DNA from: Flavobacteriales bacterium
GTDB lineage: Bacteria > Bacteroidota > Bacteroidia > Flavobacteriales_F > PHOS-HE28
Reading direction: 5' to 3'
Length of the DNA: 64,000 nt
NCBI GenBank assembly: GCA_016702645.1
Contig: JADJDP010000014.1
Span: 62,001-126,000, forward strand
Part shown: one piece after another, positions 9,146 through 21,900 of the stretch
Position numbering within the stretch: the stretch's first letter is position 1
How the letters are laid out: each line of letters begins with the position of its first letter
Made by a program: the position numbers and the translations under genes
The notes under the pieces: model-generated
What the model was told of the DNA's origin: nothing
Database searches by the model: none
What the model saw: the letters and a program-made list of their open reading frames with translations, nothing else

Positions 9146-12100
9146 ATGATCGGTATCGCCCGGTTCCTTCAAGACATCGCCCGCGCCATTTGGTTTTCCT
9201 GCGCGCTGCTCGCCCTCCCGGTCGCCGCCCAGGTGTTCACGATCGCCGACGGGAACATCACCACTTGCACAGGAGCGATCCTCGATAGCGGTGGACAAGG
9301 CGGTGCAGGGTACAGCAACAATGAGAGCTTCACCGCTACCATCTGTTCGGATCTTCCCGGACAATCCATCAGTCTTTCTTTCGTGACCTTCAACTTGAGC
9401 GCAGCAGGGACTGCACCGGCGGACAACCTGATGATCTACGACGGGACATCCACCGCGGACCCCTTGCTGGGCGTTTTCGTGGGTACGCAATTGCAGGGAC
9501 AGGTGGTCTCCGCATCACCGTTCAATGCCAGCGGGTGCCTCACGCTGGTGTTCACTTCGAACGACAATGGCACCGGCGTTTGGGCCGGAGCGATCACGTG
9601 CTACACACCGTGCCTACCTCCCACCGCCATCGCGGACATGGGGGAACCGGCACCCGCGCTGGTTTGCGTTGGCGAGACGGTAACCTTCGATTGTTCCGCA
9701 TCCTTCGCAGCACCGGGGTACACCATTGTCCAACAAGAGTGGGATTTCTTCGACGGCTCAACGGCCACGGGAGCCGTGGTGAACCACGCCTTTGCTGAAC
9801 CCGGACAGTACGTGGTACAACTCACGATAACGGACGACAATGGTTGCACGAACACGAACCTCGTGGACCTGCAGGTGTTCGTTGGCACCACACCGCTCTT
9901 CACCGGCACCACACCGGACCTTTCCGTTTGCCAGGGTGGAACGATCGACCTGATCGGTGTTGTGGCACCTGTCACTTGGAGCGCCCTTCCGACGATCGAC
10001 TTCGGTGCCGGTGTGTACTTACCCGACAATGTGGGACAGACCTTTTCGAGCCAACTCACTTACGACTTCTTCCCCCCGGATCAACCCTCACCAATGTGAA
10101 CGACCTGCTGGGGATCTGCGTGGACATGGAGCATTCCTTCATGGGTGACCTGGTGATCTCCATTTCTTGCCCGAACGGCCAAAGTGTGGTGCTCCATCAA
10201 CAAGGTGGCGGTGGAACCTATATTGGCGGAGCCATTTGGAACGATGACGCCAACCCGCAACCCGGCACCTGCTGGAACTACTGCTGGAGCCCGAACGCCA
10301 GCTTGGGAACGTTCGCTGCATCATCTGTAGCAGGCGTTACGATGATCGGTGGCACCCCCCCTGGTGACGCGCTGATCCCCGGTGCATACAGCAGTGTCAA
10401 CCCGCTGAACGCATTGGTGGGATGCCCGCTGAACGGAACATGGACCTTTTCGGTCACCGATCTTTGGGGCTTTGACAATGGTTTCCTGTGCTCCTGGAAC
10501 ATCAACTTCGACCCATCGCTCTTTCCCGATCTGGTGCAGTTCACTCCGGTGATCGGCAACACACAGGACTCAATGTCCTGGAGCGGGCCGAACGTGGTGC
10601 TCGACCCGAACGATCCGGCTGTGGCCCAAGTGACACCGACGGTTCCCGGCTCCTATGACTATACGTTTTCCGTAACGGACAACTTTGGCTGTACCCACGA
10701 TACGACCATCACACTTACCGTTACGAACGCACCGGTCGTGGAGGCCACTTCAATTCTCGGTGCGGGCTGTAGCGACCCCACGGAACTGCATGCGGAGATC
10801 ACCGCGTTCGCACCGCCGCCACCGAGTTGCACCTGGACGCTTGAACTGCATGATTCCTTCGGGGATGGCTGGAACGGTGGAGCGAACATCGTGTTCACCA
10901 TCAATGGCGTGTCCACCACTTATGTCATGCCCACAGGAGGTAACAACAGCACCATCACCTTGTCCATACCCGTGGGTGCCAGCCTGCAATTGAGCTACAC
11001 CGCTGGCGCCGTTTGGAACAACGAGAACTCCTTCGAACTGGTGAACTACGCCGGCATGATCGTTTACGATTCCCCGCAAGGCCCTGCCACGGGCAATCTC
11101 TGGCAAGGTGCAAGCGACTGCGGACCCGGGATCGGCCCAGTGACCTGGCAGTGGGCGCCTGCCGTCGGCGTGGACCTTCCCAATGCTCCTGATGCGACCA
11201 CGCAGATCACACAGCCCACAGAGTTCGTCGTGACGGTCCATCCCTTCGGGCAACCGTGGTGCAATACCACGGACACAATCCTAGTGACGCCGCCTTCTTT
11301 CCTGGAGAATGACAGCGTGGTGGTGGATGTGCTCTGCAACGGCAGTGATGGATCCATCACACTGATCACCACCGGACCCGGGGGCCCATGGAACTATGCT
11401 TGGTTGGATGGTGCCGGTGCGACCGTTCAAAGCACGCAAACATCGAACGGCGATGTGCTGATCGCTCCAGCTGGTACGTACACGGCCTATGTCAGTGAAG
11501 GGCCCATGGGCAACGGTTGCTTGGACACGCTCACAGCCACCATCACGGAACCCGCCGCGCTGGAATGGGTTACCACACCCGTCGATACGCTGATCTGTCT
11601 TACCGGAATTGCTGATCTTTCTGCATCCGCTCAAGGCGGCACTGGCGCGATCACGTTGCAATGGAACCAAGGTCTCGCAGGGAATGGGCCACATGCCGTG
11701 AGCCCGCTTGACACCACCCAGTACAGCGTGCAAGCGATCGATGCGAACGGTTGCACAACGCCGGCTGTGAACGCCACGGTCTTCGTTAATCCGCCGCTCA
11801 TGTTCACGCCGCTTGCGGCAGATACGGAGTGCGTGGGTCTCCCGGTCGTCTACACCGTGGTCGATGCCACCGGTGGTGATGGCCAATACACCTACGATTG
11901 GGGGGAGGGATCGAACATCGACAACAACCACACCTTCTTACTCCCGAGTTCGGGAACGGTTTGCGTCACGGTGCGCGATGGTTGTGAAACACCTGCGGTC
12001 ACCTCCTGCAATTGGTTGGAGATACTGCAAACACCTCCGTTGGTGATCACTGCTGATACAACGTTCGGTTGCGCACCTTTCGCCGTGCAACTCACGTTGT

Positions 12101-12822
12101 TGGACACCACCCTTGAAGCACTGGTGGAATGGTCCTATGGCGATGGTGTGGTGGCGAACGAGACCGATAGCGTGGTGCATACGTATGCGAACGCTGGGAA
12201 CTACAGCGTGAGCGCGGTGGTGACCTGGCCGAACGGGTGCATTACGGACACCACGCTCACCGATCTCGTTCAGGTGCTCACTGTTCCGATCGCGGATATG
12301 ACTTGGACACCGCATCCACCAACCATCAATGATCCGACCGTACAGTTCCAAGACCTGTCCGTACCGAACGCAACGACCTGGTGGTGGGATTTCGGCGAGG
12401 ACCTGGGCACGAGCGAAGAGCAGGACCCGGTGATCCGGTTCCCCGATGTAGTCGGAGGCAGCTATCCCGTCACCTTCGTGGTCGCCAACATCCTCGGCTG
12501 CACCGATACGCTGCGCACCGTGGTTGATGTCGGTGATGAATTCCTCGTATGGATCCCGAACGCCTTCACGCCGAACTCCGAAGGTGAGAACGAAACGTTC
12601 TTCGTGAGCGGCAATGACATCAGCAGCGAGGAATACCTGTTGCGCATTTTCGACCGTTGGGGCCAGGAGGTCTTCAGCACCGCTGATCCAACCGCACACT
12701 GGGACGGCACCAGCGGGGGTGGTGTGCTGCCGCAAGGCGTTTATGTCTACAGCCTCAAGGTGCGTTCGCTCAGCTCGCGGCAGAAGCGCACCCTCCTGGG
12801 CCATGTGAGCTTGCTCCGCTGA
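9146..12822 (+). CDS. Giant surface adhesin 2 (CUB, PKD, P-domain-like, T9SS type B; one frameshift)
   Basis: About 1,225 residues when repaired. I start at the ATG at 9146, which gives a clean signal peptide (ending ALPVAAQ); the frame is open further upstream. The order matches adhesin 1: CUB-like (CTGAILDSGGQGG, YSNNESFTATIC), PKD (EWDFFDG), P-domain-like (FMGDLVISISCPNG, then DNGFLCSWNINFDPS), the FGDGWNGGANI domain, immunoglobulin-like and PKD segments (VEWSYGDG; WWWDFGED), and the type B tail (IPNAFTPNSEGENE, RIFDRWGQEVFST, GHVSLLR). The frame breaks in a run of six C at 10072-10077. A seventh C joins FFPPG to STLTNVNDLLG, matching the paralogs, so a homopolymer error is likely. Function as for adhesin 1: surface display through T9SS. 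Confidence 0.87.
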
Positions 12823-12928
12823 GATCGATCGGATCCGAATTCGTGGGTGATAGCAGCACATCCATGTTCCCCGAAACGCTGTTCGTCAAATACGCTTCAC
12901 GGGCCAGTTAAGGGATAGGCCAAACGTC

Positions 12929-12936
12929 TATTTTTC
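12929..12936 (+). promoter_or_regulatory. Candidate -7 element for adhesin 3
   Basis: TATTTTTC, 7 of 8 matches to TAnnTTTG, 40 nt upstream of the ATG at 12977 in the 154-bp gap between adhesins 2 and 3. No obvious hairpin terminator is seen in that gap. Confidence 0.3.
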
Positions 12937-12976
12937 AAGCGCTTGGTGGTGCCCACCACATCACCGGCCACATTGC

Positions 12977-15900
12977 ATGATGCATCGTTACGCCGGGCTG
13001 CCCTGTCCCGTTCGTCGATCGCTTTTCCACCTGCGTTGGCAGCTCATGGCGCTGCTCGCATCACTGCTGCCCGCGCGTGCGGTTGCGCAAGCGTTCCCGA
13101 TGTTCAACGGTACCGTGAACACGTGTGTAGGAGCCTTCCTTGATAGCGGTGGACAAGGAGCGGGTGGCTACTCGAACAACGAGGACATCACCTACACGAT
13201 CTGCCCCGACACACCCGGTGGCGCGATCTCGGTGAACTGGATCACCTTCAACCTGTCGACCACCGGGGCCAACCCGGACAACATGACGGTGTACGACGGG
13301 AACAGTACGTCGGCACCCCTGCTCGGCACTTGGACAGGCAACGGACTGCAAGGTGTGGTAGTGAGCGCGAGCGGCGGTAACCCAACGGGTTGCCTCACGT
13401 TCGTGTTCGAGTCGAACGCCAACGGAACCGGTGTTTTCGCAGGAAGCATCACCTGTTATCAGCCATGTGCGCGCCCGACGGCTGTGGCCACCCACGGTGC
13501 CAACCCGCAGTTGATATGCCCCGGCGAGGCCGTCACCTTCAACAGCGCCGCCTCCTTTGCAGCCCCGGGGTTCACCATCGCATCACGCCGCTGGGATTTC
13601 GGGGATGGATCGATCCTGAACAACGCCCCGGCGAGCGTTGCACACACCTATGCACAACCTGGCGCGTACACCGCGCAATTGTACTTGGTGGACAACAACG
13701 GGTGTGCGAGCACCAATTTGGTGGACCTCGTGACCATGGTGGGTACGCATCCGACCTTTCCTGGGACGAGCGGAACACTCAGCGGATGTGCCGGTGAAAC
13801 ACTTTGCCTGAATGGATCGGTCACCGGCACCACATGGAACGAACTACCGGAGGCGAACCTCGGCGGTGGGGTGTTCCTCCCGGACAATGTGGGTGATTGT
13901 TTCACCTCGGAGATCGTCTTCACGCAGTTCGCTCCAGGACAGACCCTGACCAATGCGAACCAACTCGGAACCATTTGCCTGGACATCGAGCACTCCTTCA
14001 TCGGTGACTCTGATCATCAGCATCATCGCCCCCACTGGTGAATCGGTGATCATGCATCAACAAGGCGGTGGTGCCACCTTCCTAGGGATACCAGTGGACA
14101 ATGACCTCACACCGAACCAGCAGGGCACCTGTTTCACGTATTGCTGGGATCCTGGAGCCACGAACGGCACATGGGTGGACAATGCGGGAGGGACGCTTCC
14201 GAGCGGCACCTATGAGAGCCTCAACCCGCTCAGCGGATTGGTCGGTGCACAGCTCAATGGCACCTGGACCATTCAAGTGTGCGATATGTGGGCCTCGGAC
14301 AACGGCTTCATCTGCAACTGGGGGATCGACTTCGACCCTTCGCTGTACGACGACCTGATCACCTTCACACCCATTTATGGTGCCGGTTGCGACAGCACGT
14401 ATTGGAGCGGTCCTAACATCACCAGCACGAATGCGAACTGCGAGCAGATCTGTGTGACCCCACCGGCAGCGGGGAACTCCAACTACGTGTACCACGTCAC
14501 GGACAACTTCGGTTGTACCTACGACACCACGCTCACGGTGAACATCATCCCCGGTCCACAAGTCACAGCGGGGCCCGATGCCAGCACGTGCAATACTCCG
14601 GTGCAGTTGGGCGCTTCCATTACCAGCGGTGGTTACCCCACCAATTGCAATTACGTGCTCTCGCTGTACGATGACTTCGGCGATGGTTGGACAGGGCTCT
14701 TCGGGATCGGCTCCAATGGGTCGAGCGTAACAGTTACTGTGAACGGTGTACCACAATCGTGGACCCTACCCAACGGATCGCAGGGCAACGTGAACATTCC
14801 GGTAACATCGGGAAGCACGATCACAGTAAGCTACACCACAGGGAACCTGTACAACGATGAACAGTCCTTCACGCTGTTCAACAGTACCGGTGGTGTAGTG
14901 TACGCATCGCCCCTTGACCCCAATGGTGGCCTTGCGTGGAGCGGTGTGGCGAACTGCCCGGGCGGGAACTTCGTGTACAGTTGGGCACCTGCTGCCGGGT
15001 TGAACAACCCGAACATCCCGAACCCGATCGCCACCGTGGCTGGCACGACGCAGTACTGCGTTACGGTTTACCAGCAAGGCCATCCCGCGTGCACCACTAC
15101 GGACTGCGTGACGATCACCATCGATCAATCGGTGAGCGCTGGAACCAATGGTGCGATCGCATTATGCAGCAATGCTGCGGCAGTGGACCTCTTCGCTCAG
15201 TTGGGCGGATCACCCACTGCGGGTGGTAGCTGGACGGCTCCGGGCGGCGGCGCGCATTCGAACACCTTCATACCCGGAACGGATCCCACCGGGATCTACA
15301 CCTACACAGTGGGCGGAGCGGGTGCCTGCGGAAATCCCGTTAGTTCCACGGTGAACGTGACTGTGTATCCTTGCCGAACGCAGGCATCAGTTCGAGCGTG
15401 GCGATGTGCAGCACAGATGCAGCGCAGGCACTTTTACCACTGCTTGGTGCGACAGCCATGGCCGGAGGTTCATGGACCGCTCCGGGTGGTGGCGCTTTCG
15501 GAGGAACGTTCAACCCAGCAGTGAACACACCAGGGGTGTATACCTATACGGTCATAGGAACCGCACCGTGCCCGAATGCATCCGCCACCGTCGACGTATC
15601 GGTAAGTACTCCATCGGATGCCGGAATTGACAACAGCATCACGCTGTGCGCAACGGATGCTCCAGTTGTACTGGTAACGCAACTCGGTGGCACGCCAGAT
15701 GGTACTGGGCATGGACCGCTCCCGGTGGCAGCGCTTCCGGTGGCGGTTTCGACCCAGCATTGGACCCGCCAGGTGTTTACACCTACACGGTCACCGGAAC
15801 GGCTCCCTGTCCTGATGACTTGGCTACTTCACCATCTCCGTGAGCCAGCACCGGATCCAGGAACGTTGATGGCGCGATCACGTTTGCTCCACCGATGCTC

Positions 15901-18900
15901 CTGCTTCGCTGTTTGGGTTACTCGGCGGAACTCCGGATGCCGGCGGCGCATGGAGCGGTCCAAGTCCGTTGTCGGTGGAATGATCGATCCCGCGACCATG
16001 AGCGCAGGTGTTCTACACCTACACCGTTACGGCACCGGCACCCTGCCCCAACGAGCAGGCCACCGTCACCGTCACCATCAACCTGCCGCCCGGACCCAGG
16101 TGTGGATGGCGCGATACGCTCTGCTCCACGGATGCTCCTTCGCTCTTCGCATTGCTCGGCGGAACTCCTGACGCCGGCGGTGCATGGAGCGGACCAAGTC
16201 CCGTCGTCGGTGGCATGATCGATCCCGCGACGATGAGCGCGCGGAGTGTACACCTACACCGTTACTGGCACCGCACCATGCCCGGATGAGACAGCCACGG
16301 TGACGGTGACGATCAACACCCCACCGGATCCCGGCGTTGATGGTGCCATCACGCTCTGTTCCACCGATGCTCCTGCCTCGCTCTTTGCATTGCTCGGCGG
16401 AACACCGGATGCTGGCGGCACTTGGAGCGGACCAAGTCCCGTTGTCGGAGGAATGATCGATCCTGCGACGATGAGCGCGGGTGCGTATGTCTATACCGTT
16501 ACGGGAGCGGCACCGTGCCCGGATGAGACAGCGACCGTTACCGTCACCATCAACACACCGCCCGATCCAGGAATACCGGGCGCCATCACGCTCTGCAGCA
16601 CGGATGCTCCTGCTTCGCTCTTCGCGCAACTCGGCGGAACCCCCGATGCCGGTGGTGCTTGGAGCGGACCGAGCCCTGTTGCTGGTGGCATGATAGATCC
16701 CGCAACGATGAGCGCGGGTGTGTACACCTACACCGTTACCGGCACCGCACCCTGCCCCAACGAGCAAGCGACGGTGACCGTCACGATCAACTGCCACCTG
16801 ATCCGGAGCGGATGGTGCCATCACGCTCTGCACCACCGATGCTCCTGCTTCGCTCTTCGCTCAACTTGGCGGAACACCCGACGCTGGCGGTGCATGGACC
16901 GGACCGAGGCCTGTCGGTGGCATGATCGACCCCGCGACCATGAACGCGGTGCGTACACCTATACGGTCGCCGGAACGGCACCGTGTCCCGACGGGACAGC
17001 GACGGTCACCGTCACGATCAACCCGCCCCCATCCAGGTACGATGGGGCGGTCACGTCTGCTCCACGGACGCTCCTTCGCTCTTCGCATTGCTCGGCGGAA
17101 CCCGGATGCGCGGCACATGGGCCGGACCAAGTCCTGTGGTTGGTGGAACGATCCCGCGACGATGAGCGCGGGTGTACACCTACCGTTACCGGCACCCCAT
17201 GCCCCGATGAGCAGGCCACGATCACCGTCACCATCAACACGCCTCCGGATCCAGGTGTGGATGGGGCGATCACGCTCTGCTCCACCGATGCTCCTGCTTC
17301 GCTCTTCGCACAACTCGGTGGAACGCCCGACGCTGGCGGCACATGGAGCGGACCAAGTCCAGTTGTCGGTGGCATGATCGATCCCACTTCGATGAGCGCC
17401 GGTGTATACACCTACACCGTTACCGGTACCGCCCCATGCCCGGATGAGCAGGCCACCGTCACCGTCACGATCAACACGCCTCCGGATCCAGGTGTCGATG
17501 GTGCGATCACGCTCTGCTCCACGGACGCTCCTGCTTCGCTCTTTGCATTGCTCGGCGGAACTCCGGATGGTGGCGGAACATGGGCCGGACCAAGTCCAGT
17601 TGTCGGTGGCATGATCGATCCTGCGACGATGAGCGCCGGTGTTTACACCTACACCGTTACCGGTACCGCCCCATGCCCGGATGAGCAGGCCACCATCACT
17701 GTCACGATCAACACGCCTCCGGATCCAGGTGTGGATGGTGCCATCACGCTCTGCACTACGGATACTCCTGCTTCGCTCTTCGCTCAACTTGGAGGAACGC
17801 CCGACGCTGGCGGCACATGGAGCGGACCAAGTCCCGTTGTCGGTGGCATGATCGATCCCGCGACGATGAACGCGGGTGCGACCTACACCGTTCCCGGAAC
17901 CGCACCATGCCCGGATGAGACAGCGACGGTTACCGTCACGATCAACACGCCTCCGGATCCAGGTGTGGATGGTGCCATCACGCTTTGCTCCACCGACGCT
18001 CCTTCTTCGCTCTTTGCATTGCTCGGCGGAACTCCGGATGGTGGCGGAACATGGGCCGGACCAAGTCCAGTTGTCGGTGGCATGATCGATCCCACATCGA
18101 TGAGTGCCGGTGTATACACCTACACCGTTACCGGTACCGCCCATGCCCGGATGAGCAGGCCACCATCACCGTAGATCAACACGCCTCCGGATCCAGGTGT
18201 GGATGGGGCGATCACGCTGTGCTCCACCGATGCTCCTGCTTCGCTCTTCACGCAACTCGGTGGAACACCTGACGCTGGCGGAACATGGAGCGGACCAAGT
18301 CCTGTTGTTGGTGGGATGATCGATCCTGCGACGATGAACGCGGGTGTGTACATCCATACCGTTCTCCGGAACGGCACCGTGTCCCGATGAGACAGCCACG
18401 GTTACCGTCACGATCAACCTGCCTCCGGATCCAGGTGTGGATGGTGCCATCACGCTCTGCACTACGGATACTCCTGCTTCGCTCTTCGCTCAACTTGGTG
18501 GAACGCCCGACGCTGGCGGCACATGGACCGGACCAAGTCCTGTTGTTGGTGGCATGATCGATCCCGCGACGATGAGCGCGGGTGCGTATGTCTATACGGT
18601 CACCGGAACGGCCCCATGCCCGGATGAGACAGCGACGGTTACCGTCACGATCAACCTGCCTCCGGATCCAGGTGTCGATGGCGCGATCACGCTCTGCTCC
18701 ACCGATGCTCCTGCTTCGCTTTTCGCGCAACTCGGTGGAACGCCGGATGCTGGTGGCACATGGAGCGGACCCAGCCCTGTTGTTGGTGGGATGATCGATC
18801 CTGCGACGATGAGCGCGGGTGTGTACACCTACACCGTTACTGGCACCGCACCATGCCCGGATGAGACAGCCACGGTGACGGTGACGATCAACACCCCACC

Positions 18901-21900
18901 GGATCCCGGCGTTGATGGTGCTATCACGCTCTGCTCCACCGATGCTCCTGCTTCGCTCTTTGCATTGCTCGGCGGAACTCCGGATGCTGGCGGAACATGG
19001 ACCGGACCAAGTCCTGTTGTCGGTGGCATGATCGATCCCGCGACGATGAACGCGGGTGCGTATGTCTATACGGTCACAGGAACGGCACCGTGCCCGGATG
19101 AGACAGCGACGGTTACCGTCACGATCAACACGCCTCCGGATCCAGGTGGATGGTGCCTCACGCTCTGCACTACGGATACCCTGCCTCGCTCTTCGCTCAA
19201 CTGGTGGAACCCGACGCTGGCGGCATGGACCGGACCAAGTCCCGTTGTTGGTGGCATGATCGATCCGCATCGATGAGGCCGGTGTATACACCTACACCGT
19301 TACGGTACCGCCCATGCCCGGATGAGCGCCACCGTCACTTCACGATCAACACGCCTCCGATCCAGGTGTCGAGGTGCTATCACGCTCTGCTCCACGGACG
19401 CTCCTGCTTCGCTCTTTGCATTGCTCGGCGGAACTCCGGATGGTGGCGGAACATGGGCCGGACCAAGTCCAGTTGTCGGAGGAATGATCGATCCCACATC
19501 GATGAGCGCCGGTGTTTACACCTACACCGTTACTGGAACTGCACCATGCCCGGATGAAACAGCGACGGTTACCGTTACGATCAACGCCATGCCCGATGCC
19601 GGTATCGATGGTGGCCTCACGTTGTGCTCTTCGAGCCCGCCAACTGCGTTGATGACCGGATTGAACGGCACACCCGATGCTGGCGGCACATGGACCGGCC
19701 CTGGAGGTTCCGCATCGAACGGGACCTTTACCCCCGGTGTGAGCCCGGTTGGCGTCTATACATACACGGTGAATGGCACGGCTCCGTGCCCTGCGGTTTC
19801 AGCGCAAGTGGATGTGAGCGTTGTGACGAACCCCGATGCCGGCACACCTGGAGCCATCACGCTTTGCGCCAGCGATGCTCCGACCTTGCTCTTCGACGCG
19901 CTGGGAGGGACGCCAGATGGCGGTGGCACTTGGAGCGGTCCCAGTGCGGTCGTTGGTGGGCAGTACGACCCCACGACCATGACCGCCGGTGTGTACACCT
20001 ACACAATCAACGTTCCACTGCCATGCGTTGACGCCAGCAGCACCATCACCGTTGCGGAAATCGCACCACCGAACGCAGGCACCGATGGTGCGATCACACT
20101 TTGCATCAGCAGCCCGGCGACATCGCTCTTTGCCGCGCTCGGCGGTGCGCAAGCTGGTGGCGCGTGGAGCGGTCCTTCTCCAGTTGTCGGTGGCATGTTC
20201 AACCCGGCCACGATGAACGACGGTGTTTACACCTACATGGTGAATGGAACTGCCCCGTGCCCGAACGATGATGCGATCGTGACGGTGACCGTTGTGAGCG
20301 CACCCGATGCTGGTACGCCGGGGAGCGCAACGCTTTGCGCAACGGACGCTACGATCGATCTCTTTGCTGAACTCGGTGGCACTCCGGATCTCGGCGGTGC
20401 ATGGAGTGGTCCGAGCGCCGTGGTAGGCGGGCAGTACGATCCAGCAACGATGAACGCAGGTGTTTACACCTACACCATCGTTGTGCCTCCGCCCTGTGTG
20501 AATGCGAGCAGTACGGTCAGCATCATTGAAATAGCTCCACCGAACGCAGGCACCGACGGTGCGATCACGCTCTGCATCAGCAGTCCGTCGACATCGCTCT
20601 TCGCGGCATTGGGCGGCGCGCAAGCCGGTGGAGCGTGGAGCGGACCAAGTCCCGTTGCCGGTGGCATGTTCAACCCAGCGACCATGAGCGCCGGCGTGTA
20701 CACCTACACCGTGAACGGAACGGCACCTTGCCCGAACGATGATGCGATCGTGACGGTGACCGTTGTGAGCGCACCGGACGCTGGTACGCCGGGTAACGCA
20801 ACGCTTTGCGCATCGGGCGCTGCGATCGATCTCTTCGCTGAACTCGGTGGTACCCCGGATCTCGGCGGTGCATGGAGTGGACCGAACTTGGTCGTTGGTG
20901 GGCAGTATGATCCCGCAACAATGAATGCTGGGATCTACACCTACACCATTGTGGTGCCACCTCCTTGCGTGAATGCGAGCAGCACCGTTACGATAACCGA
21001 AATAGCCCCACCGAACGCAGGCACCGATGGTGCGATCACGCTGTGCATCAGCAGTCCACCCACATCGCTCTTCGCTGCCTTGGGTGGCGCCCAGGCCGGT
21101 GGTGGGTGGAGCGGTCCTTCTCCGGTTGTCGGTGGCATGTTCAACCCGGCAACCATGAACGCGGGTGTTTACACCTACACGGTGAACGGAACGGCACCTT
21201 GCCCGAACGATGATGCGATCGTGACGGTGACCGTTGTGAGCGCACCGGATGCCGGCTTACCAGGAAGCGCAACGCTTTGTACTACAGATGCCTCGATCGA
21301 TCTTTTCAGCGAACTGGGTGGAACACCCGATGCAGGAGGGAATTGGAGCGGACCAAGCCCGGTCGCTGGTGGGCAATACGACCCGGCTACGATGAACGCC
21401 GGTGTGTACACCTACACCATCGTTGTTCCGCCGCCGTGCGTGAACGCCAGTTCAACGGTCACCATCGTGGAAGTGGCCCCTCCGAACGCTGGAACCGATG
21501 GCGCCATCACGCTATGTGTAAGCAGCCCGGCTACATCGCTCTTCGCAGCACTTGGTGGCGCGGAAGCAGGTGGTGCATGGAGCGGTCCGAGTCCTGTGGT
21601 CGGGGGCATGTTCGATCCGGCTACGATGAACGCTGGTGTGTACACCTACACACTGAACGGAACGGCACCATGTCCGAACGACGCAGCAACTGTGACCGTG
21701 ACGGTAGTGAGCGAACCCGATCCAGGTATCGATGGCACGATCACTCTGTGCGCAAGCGATGCTTCGGTGGCGCTCTTCGCGCAATTGGGTGGCACACCTG
21801 ATGTGGGTGGATCATGGAGCGGCCCGAGCCCGATCGTCGGGGATCAGTTCGATCCCGCTACGATGAGCGCTGGGGTATACACGTACACCATCACGGTTCC

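Noticed and set aside
15857..19600. CRISPR-like regular repeats
   Set aside because: The repeats are 237 bp, contiguous, coding and without spacers.
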